Shown here one piece after another: positions 27,871 through 36,092 of a stretch of 64,000 nucleotides of DNA. The notes beneath the pieces are model-generated. The model was not told where the DNA came from and searched no databases. It was given only the letters and a program-made list of their open reading frames with translations. The stretch is from assembly GCA_026391695.1 (NCBI GenBank), contig JAPLDP010000086.1:21799-85798 (forward strand), written 5' to 3'. This DNA is from Bacteroidota bacterium (lineage in GTDB: Bacteria; Bacteroidota; Bacteroidia; Bacteroidales; JAGONC01). The position numbers and the translations under genes were made by a program. Positions within the stretch are counted from its first letter, which is position 1, and each line of letters starts with the position of its first letter.

Positions 27871-29451
27871 ATGACTGAAATGCTGACATTTGATTCATCC
27901 AAGAATCAATCATCCATAATTAAAGTCATTGGTGTTGGTGGTGGTGGAAGTAATGCTGTCACCCACATGTACAAGCAGGGTATCAAAGGGGTGGATTTCA
28001 TCCTTTGCAATACCGATGCCCAGGCTTTGTCTACAAGCCCTGTACCTTTAAAAATCCAGCTTGGTTCCAAAGGCCTTGGGGCAGGATCTATTCCTTCCGT
28101 GGGAAGGGAGGCAGCTCTTGAAAACATTGAAGAGATCAAAGCTATCCTCGAAACCAATACTAAAATGTTATTTATCACTGCCGGCATGGGTGGCGGAACA
28201 GGAACCGGAGGCGCCCCGGTAATAGCAGCCATAGCCAGGGAATTGGGGATTCTTACCGTTGGCATCGTTACCATTCCATTTGCTTTTGAAGGCCGTAAAA
28301 GACGGCAACAGGCAGAACAGGGTATTGAGGAACTGAAAAAATATGTTGATACGTCGCTGGTGATATGTAATGATAAACTCCGTGAACTTTATGGTAATGT
28401 CAAATTATCAGAAGCTTTCGGCAAAGCTGATGATATCCTGGCCATTGCTGCCAAAGGTATTGCTGAGATCATCACGGTTCCGGGTCACATCAATGTTGAC
28501 TTCGAGGACGCCAAAACTGTTATGAAAGACAGTGGAGTAGCCATTATGGGAACCGGCATTGCCGAAGGTGAAGACAGGGCACATAAAGCCATTGAAGAAG
28601 CGCTCTCCTCGCCATTGCTGAACGATAGCAATATCAAAGGCGCCAGCAACATTCTTTTATATATCACTTCGGGCAAGGATGAAATCACCATGGATGAGGT
28701 CAGCGAGATCACTGACTATATTCAGAATGAAGCCGGCAACGGCGCAGAGATCATCTGGGGCAACTCCTCCGAAGAATCGCTTGGGAAGAAGATATGCATC
28801 ACCATCATTGCCACAGGCTTTGGGACCCATAGTAAAAGACCAACCGACATTGACGAAGAAGGCATGAAAATCATTCATACACTTGATGAATCTCCTCTGG
28901 AACCTGTCTATCCTAAGAGAGAAGAACCTATTGATGTGCTGAACAATGAGATTACTCTCATCACCAAGACACCAGAATCTGGCGACATGACGGAGGGTAC
29001 CGCGGCAGAGCCGGAAAGTGATGACAGAACTTTTGTTTTTGACATTAACCATGTAGTAAAAGATAATATTGAACATGATGATCACAGTGACACATCTGCC
29101 GGTAAAGAGACAGAAAAAAAAGTCACCATTACCAGTTCATTGGCCTCAGAAGGACAGCATCCATATGACACGGCAAAGGACATTCTCCAGGCAGACACTA
29201 AAAGGGATGAGATGGAACTCAAGTCGATGGATCGGATCAGGAAGCTGAAGGATCTGAGTATCAAGCTAAAAACTCCGGGTGGTCTGGCTGAGCTTGAAAA
29301 TGAACCAGCCTATATTCGCAGAAATGTAACACTCACTGATGTTCCGCCATCTGAAAGCTCATCTGTTGCGCGTTATGTCCTGATATCAGATGAAGAAAAC
29401 AATCCGGAGATCAAAACGAACAATTCGTTTTTACATGACAATGTGGATTAG
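27871..29451 (+). CDS. ftsZ: cell division GTPase FtsZ
   Basis: The 526-residue tubulin homologue has GVGGGGSNAV near residue 21, the GTP signature GGGTGTG at 107-113, and the T7 loop NVDFEDAKTVM. The catalytic core ends at about 325. It is followed by a long acidic, disordered linker of roughly 150 residues and a conserved C-terminal tip NNSFLHDNVD that would contact FtsA. The long linker makes it larger than the Escherichia coli protein (383) but is usual in Bacteroidota. A 90-base gap before it, larger than elsewhere in the cluster, may hold an extra promoter, but I see no clear consensus. Confidence 0.97.
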   Translation: MTEMLTFDSSKNQSSIIKVIGVGGGGSNAVTHMYKQGIKGVDFILCNTDAQALSTSPVPLKIQLGSKGLGAGSIPSVGREAALENIEEIKAILETNTKMLFITAGMGGGTGTGGAPVIAAIARELGILTVGIVTIPFAFEGRKRRQQAEQGIEELKKYVDTSLVICNDKLRELYGNVKLSEAFGKADDILAIAAKGIAEIITVPGHINVDFEDAKTVMKDSGVAIMGTGIAEGEDRAHKAIEEALSSPLLNDSNIKGASNILLYITSGKDEITMDEVSEITDYIQNEAGNGAEIIWGNSSEESLGKKICITIIATGFGTHSKRPTDIDEEGMKIIHTLDESPLEPVYPKREEPIDVLNNEITLITKTPESGDMTEGTAAEPESDDRTFVFDINHVVKDNIEHDDHSDTSAGKETEKKVTITSSLASEGQHPYDTAKDILQADTKRDEMELKSMDRIRKLKDLSIKLKTPGGLAELENEPAYIRRNVTLTDVPPSESSSVARYVLISDEENNPEIKTNNSFLHDNVD

Positions 29452-29469
29452 ATGCTTGCTTAATCCAAT

Positions 29470-29489
29470 CCCACTCCTGAAGGAGTGGG
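29470..29489. repeat. short perfect hairpin after ftsZ
   Basis: CCCACTCC (29470-29477), loop TGAA, GGAGTGGG (29482-29489) form an 8-bp perfect stem between ftsZ and yqeY. No U-run follows, so it is at best a weak terminator. It resembles the dispersed CCC...GGG palindromes (REP-like) found in many Bacteroidota genomes; that assignment is inference. Confidence 0.55.
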
Positions 29490-29519
29490 CCATTTAATGA
29501 CATTTAATTTCTCTGTATC

Positions 29520-29966
29520 ATGAATCTCGAAAATAAAATCACTGAAGACATCAAGGCTGCGATGTTGAATAAAGAGAGAGATAAACTGGACGCCCTGCGG
29601 GCTGTAAAAGCAGCTATATTATTGGAAAAGACGAAGGGGTCGGCACATGAACTGGATGAGCAGAGTGCCATGCAACTTATACAGCGGCTGATAAAACAAC
29701 GTAAAGAATCAGCCGAGATATACCTGGCACAAAACCGTAAGGACCTTGCTGATACGGAACTGTTCCAGGCAAAAGTCATCTCAGCATATCTGCCTGAACA
29801 GATGAGTGAGGAACAGCTAAAGCAGGAGATCAAAATGATCATCGCTGAAACTGGCGCTAAAAGCATACAAGACCTTGGAAAGGTTATGGGTATAGCAACG
29901 AAAAAACTTGCCGGTAAAGCAGAGAATAGGATGATTGCAATGGTCGTAAGAGAATTGTTAAGCTGA
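29520..29966 (+). CDS. GatB/YqeY domain-containing protein
   Basis: The 148-residue protein is a typical stand-alone YqeY: ITEDIKAAMLNKERDKLDAL at the start, RRKES-type centre (LIKQRKESAEIYLAQNRKDL), and DLGKVMGIATKKLAGKAENR near the end. The domain is homologous to the tRNA-binding tail of the GatB amidotransferase subunit. A role in tRNA-dependent amidation is presumed, not proven, for the stand-alone form. It follows ftsZ and converges with tsf across a 15-base gap. Confidence 0.9.
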   Translation: MNLENKITEDIKAAMLNKERDKLDALRAVKAAILLEKTKGSAHELDEQSAMQLIQRLIKQRKESAEIYLAQNRKDLADTELFQAKVISAYLPEQMSEEQLKQEIKMIIAETGAKSIQDLGKVMGIATKKLAGKAENRMIAMVVRELLS

Positions 29967-29981
29967 TGGCAGGTCTGCTCC

Positions 29982-30818
29982 TTAGGCTCCCAGCATCAGC
30001 CTGCTGATAGCCGTGACCTTCAGTTCCTTGTCATTTTCCTCAATATACTGCTTCACAGTCTTTGAATTATCCTTCACAAAATCCTGGTTTAACAGGGTAC
30101 TCTCCTTATAGAATTTGTTGAGCTTGCCGAGAGCGATCTTTTCGATCATGCTTTCCGGTTTCCCTTCCTGACGTGCCTGGTCTTTACCGATTTCAATCTC
30201 ACGGTCGATGACATCCTTCGGGACATCATCCCTGTCAATAGCAACCGGTGCCATAGCAGCGATCTGCATAGCCACTTCATGACCCACCTCTTCAAAGTTA
30301 TTAGCGGTAGTCTTATTGAATCCGGCTAATGTTGCCAGACGGTTACCATAATGGTTGTATGAAAATACCCTTGGAGCTTCAATTACCTCATAATGCGGTA
30401 TCTGCATCTTTTCACCGGTTTTTCCAATCCAGTCGGTCAGGTTCTCCCCTACTGTCCTGCCGTTAATATCCATGTTAACGAAAGCCTCAAGCGATCTGGG
30501 TTTTTTATCCAGTGCATGAACAACGATCTGGCTGACGAAAAGGCTGAATTCTTCGTTTTTGGAAACGAAATCGGTTTCGCAGTTTACCATCACATTAATA
30601 CCGAAATTATTGTCTTTGCTGACGCCGGACAGGACAATGCCCTGGTTGGCTTCACGTTCAGCTCTTTTGGATGCAACCTTCAATCCTTTTTTCCTTAAAT
30701 AATCAATTGATCTTTCAAAGTCACCATCACATTCAATGAGTGCTTCCTTACAATCCATCATTCCCTGACTGGTCAGTTGTCTGAGTTTCTGAACATCTGC
30801 TGCTGATATATTTGCCAT
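29982..30818 (-). CDS. tsf: translation elongation factor Ts
   Basis: The 278-residue protein has the N-terminal UBA-like domain (VQKLRQLTSQGMMDCKEALI) and the core sequence CETDFVSKNEEF, the TDFV motif that inserts into EF-Tu to release GDP. Length is normal. It is the last gene of the leftward rplM-rpsI-rpsB-tsf operon, in its usual place after rpsB. No terminator is evident in the 15 bases to the convergent yqeY stop. Confidence 0.97.
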   Translation of the reverse strand: MANISAADVQKLRQLTSQGMMDCKEALIECDGDFERSIDYLRKKGLKVASKRAEREANQGIVLSGVSKDNNFGINVMVNCETDFVSKNEEFSLFVSQIVVHALDKKPRSLEAFVNMDINGRTVGENLTDWIGKTGEKMQIPHYEVIEAPRVFSYNHYGNRLATLAGFNKTTANNFEEVGHEVAMQIAAMAPVAIDRDDVPKDVIDREIEIGKDQARQEGKPESMIEKIALGKLNKFYKESTLLNQDFVKDNSKTVKQYIEENDKELKVTAISRLMLGA

Positions 30819-30882
30819 GATTTTTAATAATTAACGATTAATAATTAACAATGATCAATAATATGAATAATTGGATTATATT

Positions 30883-31812
30883 TTATTTAATAGGTTTTTT
30901 AGAACTTTTGGAGATGATTTTTCTGGGTCTGCGGCCGGGTATTCTCACTTCTTCTTCCTCTTCGGTAATGTCCTTCATTTTTTTAGGTTCAACTTCAAAT
31001 TCCTTTCGTGCCAGTTTGGCGTCCGCTTCCTCTTCAGCAGCTTCCAATTCCTCAATGATCTTTGATCTTGTGCTGATTTCATCTTCCATTTCCCTTTCCT
31101 CCTCGGCGCGTTTATCCCTGTCATATTTCCGTTCGCTGAGGCCTTCCTCGATAGCATCGACCATGATTTTGACGACGAGGTCAATAGCTTTGGATGCATC
31201 GTCATTGCATGGTATTGGAAAATCCACAGCATTGGGATTTGAATTGGTATCGACGATAGCGAACGTCGGAATATTGAGCTTTTTGGCTTCCGATACCGCG
31301 ATATGTTCCTTAAGGATATCCACGACAAACAGAGCTGAGGGCAGGCGGTTAAGGTCGGTGATGCTACCCAGTTGTTTTTCCAGTTTAGCCCTTTCACGGG
31401 TGATCTGAAGACGTTCTCTTTTTGAGAGGTTCTTGAAAGAAGGTGCCTTCATCATTTTATCGATAGAGGCCATTTTTCGCACGGCTTTACGGATGGTGGC
31501 GAAGTTTGTAAGCATACCGCCGGGCCAGCGTTCTGTCACATAAGGCATGCCTATCCTTCTGACATGCTGCCCGACAATTTCTTTAGCCTGTTTCTTAGTG
31601 GCGACAAACAACACCTTTTTACCTGATTTGACGATCTGCTTCATGGCAGAGGCAGCTTCATCAATCTTAGCCATGGTTTTATACAGGTCGATGATATGGA
31701 TACCATTACGTTCCATGAAAATGTACGGTGCCATGTTCGGATTCCACTTTCTTTTCAAATGACCGAAATGAACACCCGCCTCGAGTAATTCATTAAAACT
31801 TGTTCTTGACAT
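30883..31812 (-). CDS. rpsB: 30S ribosomal protein S2 with long charged C-terminal extension
   Basis: The 309-residue protein begins MSRTSFNELLEAGVHFGHLK and contains KRKWNPNMAPYIFMERNGIH and the S2 signature around VDTNSNPNAVDFPIPCNDDA. The core ends near residue 225. It is followed by about 80 residues rich in Glu, Lys and Arg (including EELEAAEEEADAKLARKEFE), longer than in many bacteria, where S2 is about 240 residues. The tail ends in a basic patch, RIPGRRPRKIISKSSKKPIK. S2 binds the 16S head and recruits S1. The operon partner tsf follows after 64 bases. Confidence 0.96.
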   Translation of the reverse strand: MSRTSFNELLEAGVHFGHLKRKWNPNMAPYIFMERNGIHIIDLYKTMAKIDEAASAMKQIVKSGKKVLFVATKKQAKEIVGQHVRRIGMPYVTERWPGGMLTNFATIRKAVRKMASIDKMMKAPSFKNLSKRERLQITRERAKLEKQLGSITDLNRLPSALFVVDILKEHIAVSEAKKLNIPTFAIVDTNSNPNAVDFPIPCNDDASKAIDLVVKIMVDAIEEGLSERKYDRDKRAEEEREMEDEISTRSKIIEELEAAEEEADAKLARKEFEVEPKKMKDITEEEEEVRIPGRRPRKIISKSSKKPIK

Positions 31813-31911
31813 TTATTCTGGATTTAAGTTTACTTTCTGATTAAATCAATTGCCGGGTAGCCACAGTACGTGAGTCTCAGCAATTTAGATACTAAACTTG
31901 ATTTCAAAGGA

Positions 31912-32298
31912 CTATCGTTTGCTGAACTGGAATCTTTTACGGGCTTTTCTCTGTCCCGGTTTTTTACGTTCCACCATACGCGGATCCCTGCGGAGACAAC
32001 CTTTGGCCTTAAGTGGAGGCCTGAATTCCTTATCGATAGTGCAAAGGGCTTTTGAAATGGCTAAGCGTAACGCTTCAGCCTGACCATTAAAGCCACCGCC
32101 GGTCATGTTCGCCTTAATATCGTATTTATCCTGTGTGCCTGTGATTTCAAATGGCTGACGAACAATATTCTGAAGAAATGTGGTGGGGAAATATTCTTCG
32201 AAAGCACGGTCATTGACCGTTATTTTACCTTTTCCGGGTTGAAGATATATTCTTGCAACTGATGTCTTTCTCCTGCCTAAAGAATTGATCACTTCCAT
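31912..32298 (-). CDS. rpsI: 30S ribosomal protein S9
   Basis: The 128-residue protein has the S9 pattern: MEVINSLGRRKTSVARIYLQ at the start and the conserved basic end KKPGQRKARKRFQFSKR. The terminal Lys-Arg reaches the P-site tRNA in the ribosome. It starts one base after the rplM stop, the standard L13-S9 pairing. Normal length; no anomalies. Confidence 0.97.
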   Translation of the reverse strand: MEVINSLGRRKTSVARIYLQPGKGKITVNDRAFEEYFPTTFLQNIVRQPFEITGTQDKYDIKANMTGGGFNGQAEALRLAISKALCTIDKEFRPPLKAKGCLRRDPRMVERKKPGQRKARKRFQFSKR

Positions 32299-32299
32299 A

Positions 32300-32755
32300 T
32301 CATTTGATTGATGTTAAATTAACGGTTTTTGGATTCTGAGCCTGGTGTTTATGTTCATTTCCGGCATATACATATAGGTTCCGGAATAATTCACTGCCCA
32401 GCCTGTTCTTTGGCAGCATACCTTTTATGGCTTTTTCAACTACCGCGGTAGGTTTTTTAACCATCAGCACCTGAGGTGTAACGGAACGCTGCCCTCCGGG
32501 ATAACCGGTGTGACGTAAATACTCCTTATCGGTCATCTTTTTACCGGTCAGTTTGACTTTCTCTGCATTGATAACGATAACATTATCCCCGCAATCCACA
32601 TGTGGTGTAAAATCCGTTTTTAATTTACCACGCAGTAACATGGCAACCTTGGAGGCCAGACGACCCAGAATCTGGCCTTCGGCATCGACCAGCAACCACT
32701 CCTTAATCACTGTCTGCTTGTTAGCACTTCTGGTTTTATAGCTTATCGTGTCCAT
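32300..32755 (-). CDS. rplM: 50S ribosomal protein L13
   Basis: The 151-residue protein carries the L13 signatures WLLVDAEGQILGRLASKVAM, GDNVIVINAEKVKLTGKK and KAIKGMLPKNRLGSELFRNL. It is first in the leftward operon with rpsI, rpsB and tsf, and is driven by a near-perfect promoter at 32794-32824. Length is typical. Confidence 0.97.
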   Translation of the reverse strand: MDTISYKTRSANKQTVIKEWLLVDAEGQILGRLASKVAMLLRGKLKTDFTPHVDCGDNVIVINAEKVKLTGKKMTDKEYLRHTGYPGGQRSVTPQVLMVKKPTAVVEKAIKGMLPKNRLGSELFRNLYVYAGNEHKHQAQNPKTVNLTSIK

Positions 32756-32793
32756 CGTATTAAGTTTTCAAAATCACCCTGCAAAAAGGGGTG

Positions 32794-32824
32794 CAAAGTT
32801 AGGATTATATTTTTATTAAACAAA
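32794..32824 (-). promoter_or_regulatory. promoter of the rplM-rpsI-rpsB-tsf operon
   Basis: On the minus strand TTTG (32824-32821), a 19-bp A/T-rich spacer and TAACTTTG (32801-32794) form a full match to the Bacteroidota primary promoter. The start site near 32787 leaves a leader of about 30 bases. Confidence 0.8.
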
Positions 32825-32826
32825 AA

Positions 32827-32859
32827 TTTGGTTATGATAATTTTTATGACCTAATTTTG
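32827..32859 (+). promoter_or_regulatory. promoter of the 32877 membrane-protein gene
   Basis: TTTG (32827-32830), a 21-bp spacer and TAATTTTG (32852-32859) are close to consensus. The -33 element lies two bases from that of the divergent rplM promoter, so the polymerases would compete for the same site. The leader would be about ten bases. Confidence 0.5.
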
Positions 32860-32876
32860 GAAATATCCTCACCAAA

Positions 32877-33608
32877 ATGTTCAGTATGAACAAAAGGCCA
32901 AAAATTCTGATAAGTTTTGTTTTTTTCGCTGTTGCCATGGCATTTCTTGAGAGCGCTGTGGTCATTTATTTGCGGGCACTATACTACCCCGGAGGTTTTG
33001 ATTTTCCACTGAAATTGATGGATCCCCGTATAGCCGGTACTGAAATCTTCAGAGAGGCGGCCACCATCATCATGTTATTAACTGCCGGGATAATAACAGG
33101 GAGAAACAATATGGAACGATTTGGATATTTCATCTTGGGCTTTGGCATCTGGGATATTTTTTATTATCTATTTCTAAAAATCATACTCAACTGGCCGGAA
33201 TCATTAATGACATGGGATATACTTTTTCTTATCCCATCAGTATGGGTTGGACCGGTGCTATGTTCTATCATTAATTCTCTGACAATGATTCTCCTGGCTT
33301 TGCTGATCATTCATTTCACAAACAGGGGAAAGAACCCAATGATAAATATCACTGAATGGATCCTGCTTATTGCAGGTTCATTGGTCATTATCACTTCATA
33401 TACAGAAGAATATATCAGGTATGTGACCAGTGAATTCAGTCTTTCTGAAATATTATCTTCTTCAAGGAAAGATGAAGTTCTTGCTTATGCTTTCAGATTT
33501 ATTCCGCAAAAATTTAACTGGTATATTTTTGCAGTAGGAGCGATTTTACACATCGTGGCTGTCGTTCATTATTTCAGGAGATGGCATTTAAAAAGTAATA
33601 TTCAGTAA
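32877..33608 (+). CDS. polytopic membrane protein of unknown function
   Basis: The 243-residue protein has about six hydrophobic segments: near 9-28, 60-75, 82-100, 115-150, 158-178 and 215-235. The polar loop after the first helix contains YPGGFDFPLKLMDPRIAGTE, which may be a recognisable family block. No catalytic or transport motif is evident to me. ATG 32877 and a second ATG three codons later are both possible starts. It has its own promoter and is followed after 42 bases by gldA on the same strand, possibly co-transcribed. Confidence 0.65.
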   Translation: MFSMNKRPKILISFVFFAVAMAFLESAVVIYLRALYYPGGFDFPLKLMDPRIAGTEIFREAATIIMLLTAGIITGRNNMERFGYFILGFGIWDIFYYLFLKIILNWPESLMTWDILFLIPSVWVGPVLCSIINSLTMILLALLIIHFTNRGKNPMINITEWILLIAGSLVIITSYTEEYIRYVTSEFSLSEILSSSRKDEVLAYAFRFIPQKFNWYIFAVGAILHIVAVVHYFRRWHLKSNIQ

Positions 33609-33650
33609 TTTCGCCGTTCGAACGTCCGGATTATAAATTCGATCATCATC

Positions 33651-34562
33651 ATGTCCATTGAAGTCAGACATATCACGAAGCTTTTCGGACAGCAGAAAGC
33701 CCTTGATGACGTCACCTTCACTATCCACCCCGGTGAGGTGGCAGGATTGCTTGGTCCTAATGGTGCCGGAAAATCGACGCTGATGAAGATCATCACCTGT
33801 TTTATCCCTCCTACTGCCGGGGATGTAATTGTTTATGGCTTCGATATTTTTGAAAAATCCATTGAGGTCAGAAAAAAAATAGGGTACCTGCCTGAAAATA
33901 ATCCTCTTTATCCTGAGATGTATGTTAAGGAATATCTTGAATTTATTGCAGGTATTCATCAACTCAGAGAGAAAACACAGCATCGCATCAAAGAAATCAT
34001 TGGCATTACCGGCCTGGATATTGAGCAGAATAAGAAGATCGGGGCATTGTCGAAGGGTTACCGTCAGCGTGTTGGCCTCGCGCAAGCACTTATCCATGAT
34101 CCTGAAGTTCTGATTCTGGACGAACCGACATCGGGACTTGATCCGAATCAGCTTATTGAGATCCGCAACCTGATCAAAAAGGTCGGGAAAGAAAAGACCG
34201 TGATGTTGTCAACACATATTATGCAAGAGGTCGAAGCGGTATGTGGCAGGGCGATCATCATTGATAACGGAAAAATCGTGGCTGATGACCTCACATCCCG
34301 CTTATCGCATCTGTCGGCCGGGTATGAAAGCATCCACGTTGAATTCAGCGGTGCAATAGATCTGGCTGCATTGTCAGACATCCCTGGAATTATAGAAATT
34401 ATCCATGACGCTGAACATGCATGGATCATACATGCCCAACCTGGCAAAGATATCAGGCCGGACATATTCCATTTCGCTGTCAGACATGACCTCACCGTAC
34501 TTTCCCTTAGAAAAGAAGAACAAAGCATTGAAAAGGTCTTTCAGTCATTAACAAAAAAATGA
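33651..34562 (+). CDS. gldA: ABC transporter ATPase, gliding-motility protein GldA
   Basis: The 303-residue protein has Walker A GPNGAGKST (35-43), Q-loop region GYLPENNPLYPEM, signature LSKGYRQRVGLAQAL, and Walker B VLILDEPTSGLDP. The context ENNPLYPEMYVKEYLEFIAG is characteristic of the GldA branch. GldA partners the membrane proteins GldF and GldG, which are not adjacent here. In gliding Bacteroidota the transporter is needed for motility, but homologues are common in non-gliding species too, so motility is not proven. Confidence 0.85.
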   Translation: MSIEVRHITKLFGQQKALDDVTFTIHPGEVAGLLGPNGAGKSTLMKIITCFIPPTAGDVIVYGFDIFEKSIEVRKKIGYLPENNPLYPEMYVKEYLEFIAGIHQLREKTQHRIKEIIGITGLDIEQNKKIGALSKGYRQRVGLAQALIHDPEVLILDEPTSGLDPNQLIEIRNLIKKVGKEKTVMLSTHIMQEVEAVCGRAIIIDNGKIVADDLTSRLSHLSAGYESIHVEFSGAIDLAALSDIPGIIEIIHDAEHAWIIHAQPGKDIRPDIFHFAVRHDLTVLSLRKEEQSIEKVFQSLTKK

Positions 34563-34594
34563 TTCCCTGTAAAGTCCTTAATAAAATAAATTCC

Positions 34595-34602
34595 TACTTT
34601 TG
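34595..34602 (+). promoter_or_regulatory. -7 promoter element of metK
   Basis: TACTTTTG matches TAnnTTTG. It implies a leader of about 75 bases before the ATG at 34684, and that leader contains the hairpin at 34612-34654. No clear -33 TTG is present. Confidence 0.45.
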
Positions 34603-34611
34603 CCGCTTCTC

Positions 34612-34654
34612 CACCTATTTCCCCCTCTCATTGAGGAAAAGAGGCCGGGGGGTG
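34612..34654 (+). repeat. GC-rich imperfect hairpin in the metK leader
   Basis: CCTCT (34624-34628) pairs with AGAGG (34640-34644), CCC (34621-34623) with GGG (34647-34649), and CACC (34612-34615) with GGTG (34651-34654). The composition contrasts with the A/T-rich surroundings. It resembles a degraded dispersed CCCTCTC...GAGAGGG...GGGTGAGG repeat. I see no SAM-riboswitch core. Confidence 0.5.
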
Positions 34655-34683
34655 AGGTATTATAAAAATAACATAAAGAAAAA

Positions 34684-36027
34684 ATGAGTTACTTATTCAC
34701 TTCCGAGTCAGTATCCGAAGGTCATCCCGATAAAATTGCTGATCAGATATCCGATGCCTTGCTTGACGAATTTTTGCGTTATGATCCGAATTCAAAGGTT
34801 GCCTGTGAAACGCTGGTCACCACCGGTCTCGTCGTTTGCAGCGGTGAGGTGCATACGAACGGATATATTGATATTCAAAGGGTCGTGAGGGAAACCATCA
34901 GTGATATAGGTTATACAAAAGCCGAATACAAATTTGATGCGGGTTCATGCGGCATCATTTCTACTATCCATGAACAGTCATCCGACATACGTCAGGGAGT
35001 CGAAAGGGACAATGACGGTGAAAACCAGGGTGCAGGAGATCAGGGTATGATGTTCGGTATGGCCACAAAGGAAATGGATAACTATATGCCCATGCCTGTT
35101 GAAGTGGCGCATATCCTGTTACAGGAGCTCGCAGGTATCAGAAAAGAAAAAAAAGAGATGACCTATCTCCGCCCCGATTCAAAATCACAGGTGACTATCG
35201 AGTACGATGAAAATGGCAAACCCTTAAGAATACATACGATTGTACTTTCAACACAGCATGATGAATTCATCCTTCCGGATGACGACACTATTAGTTCCCT
35301 GAAAAAAGCCGAAGAGGCCATGCAGATGAAGATCAAGGAAGACATCCTGAGCATACTTATTCCACGGGTTGTCAATACACTGCCTGGCCGATTAAAAAAT
35401 CTTTTCGATTCCCATTTTATTCTTCATGTAAATCCAACCGGTAAATTTGTCATTGGAGGGCCTCATGGTGACACAGGGCTTACAGGCCGCAAGATTATTG
35501 TCGACACTTATGGTGGCAAAGGGGCACATGGGGGTGGTGCATTTTCAGGAAAAGATTGTTCCAAGGTGGACCGTTCAGGAGCTTATGCAGCGCGTCATAT
35601 CGCTAAAAATCTTGTCGCTGCCGGCGTTGCGGATGAAATTCATGTGCAGCTAGCCTATGCCATTGGCATCGCCGATCCGATTGGTGTTTATGTCAATACC
35701 GCTAATACGGCCCATGTCAGGAACGGACAGGGTAATATAATGACCGACGGGGAAATATCAGAGAAAGTAAAAAAAATCTTCCCGCTTAAACCATTTCAGA
35801 TCATTAAGCGCTTCGGGCTGAAAAATCCCATTTTCCTTGCGACAACTACCTATGGGCATTTTGGAAGAGATCATTATTCGAAGGAGATAGAGGTATATTA
35901 TGAAAATAGCGATACCAATAAGAAGGTGATTAACGGGGAAACTAAAATATTTAAAAAAGTAGAATTTTTTTCCTGGGAGAAGCTGGATTATTTAGATATC
36001 ATAAAAAAGGAATTTGATATCCATTAA
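34684..36027 (+). CDS. metK: S-adenosylmethionine synthetase
   Basis: The 447-residue protein starts MSYLFTSESVSEGHPDKIAD with the catalytic His. It contains GAGDQGMMFG, HVNPTGKFVIGGPHGDTGLT and GGGAFSGKDCSKVDRSGAYA, all hallmark MetK signatures. It condenses methionine and ATP to SAM. Relative to Escherichia coli MetK (384) it has an insertion around 155-250 (from IRKEKKEM on), as is usual in Bacteroidota. Preceded by a -7 element and hairpin leader, followed by a strong terminator hairpin. Confidence 0.97.
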   Translation: MSYLFTSESVSEGHPDKIADQISDALLDEFLRYDPNSKVACETLVTTGLVVCSGEVHTNGYIDIQRVVRETISDIGYTKAEYKFDAGSCGIISTIHEQSSDIRQGVERDNDGENQGAGDQGMMFGMATKEMDNYMPMPVEVAHILLQELAGIRKEKKEMTYLRPDSKSQVTIEYDENGKPLRIHTIVLSTQHDEFILPDDDTISSLKKAEEAMQMKIKEDILSILIPRVVNTLPGRLKNLFDSHFILHVNPTGKFVIGGPHGDTGLTGRKIIVDTYGGKGAHGGGAFSGKDCSKVDRSGAYAARHIAKNLVAAGVADEIHVQLAYAIGIADPIGVYVNTANTAHVRNGQGNIMTDGEISEKVKKIFPLKPFQIIKRFGLKNPIFLATTTYGHFGRDHYSKEIEVYYENSDTNKKVINGETKIFKKVEFFSWEKLDYLDIIKKEFDIH

Positions 36028-36035
36028 AACCAAAA

Positions 36036-36076
36036 AGGCTGCCCCGGATTAAGAGACAGCCTCTTTAGCCAAAGAG
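36036..36076. terminator. tandem hairpins after metK
   Basis: AGGCTG (36036-36041) pairs with CAGCCT (36057-36062). Directly after, CTCTTT (36061-36066) pairs with AAAGAG (36071-36076). They share two bases, so the two stems are alternatives at the junction. They lie between metK and the convergent cargo gene and can serve both. Confidence 0.65.
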
Positions 36077-36092
36077 ACTCTTATATAAAATA

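Noticed and set aside
34563..34683. Possible SAM riboswitch before metK
   Set aside because: The leader is short and lacks the conserved cores of SAM-I, SAM-II or SAM-III; only a GC-rich hairpin is present.
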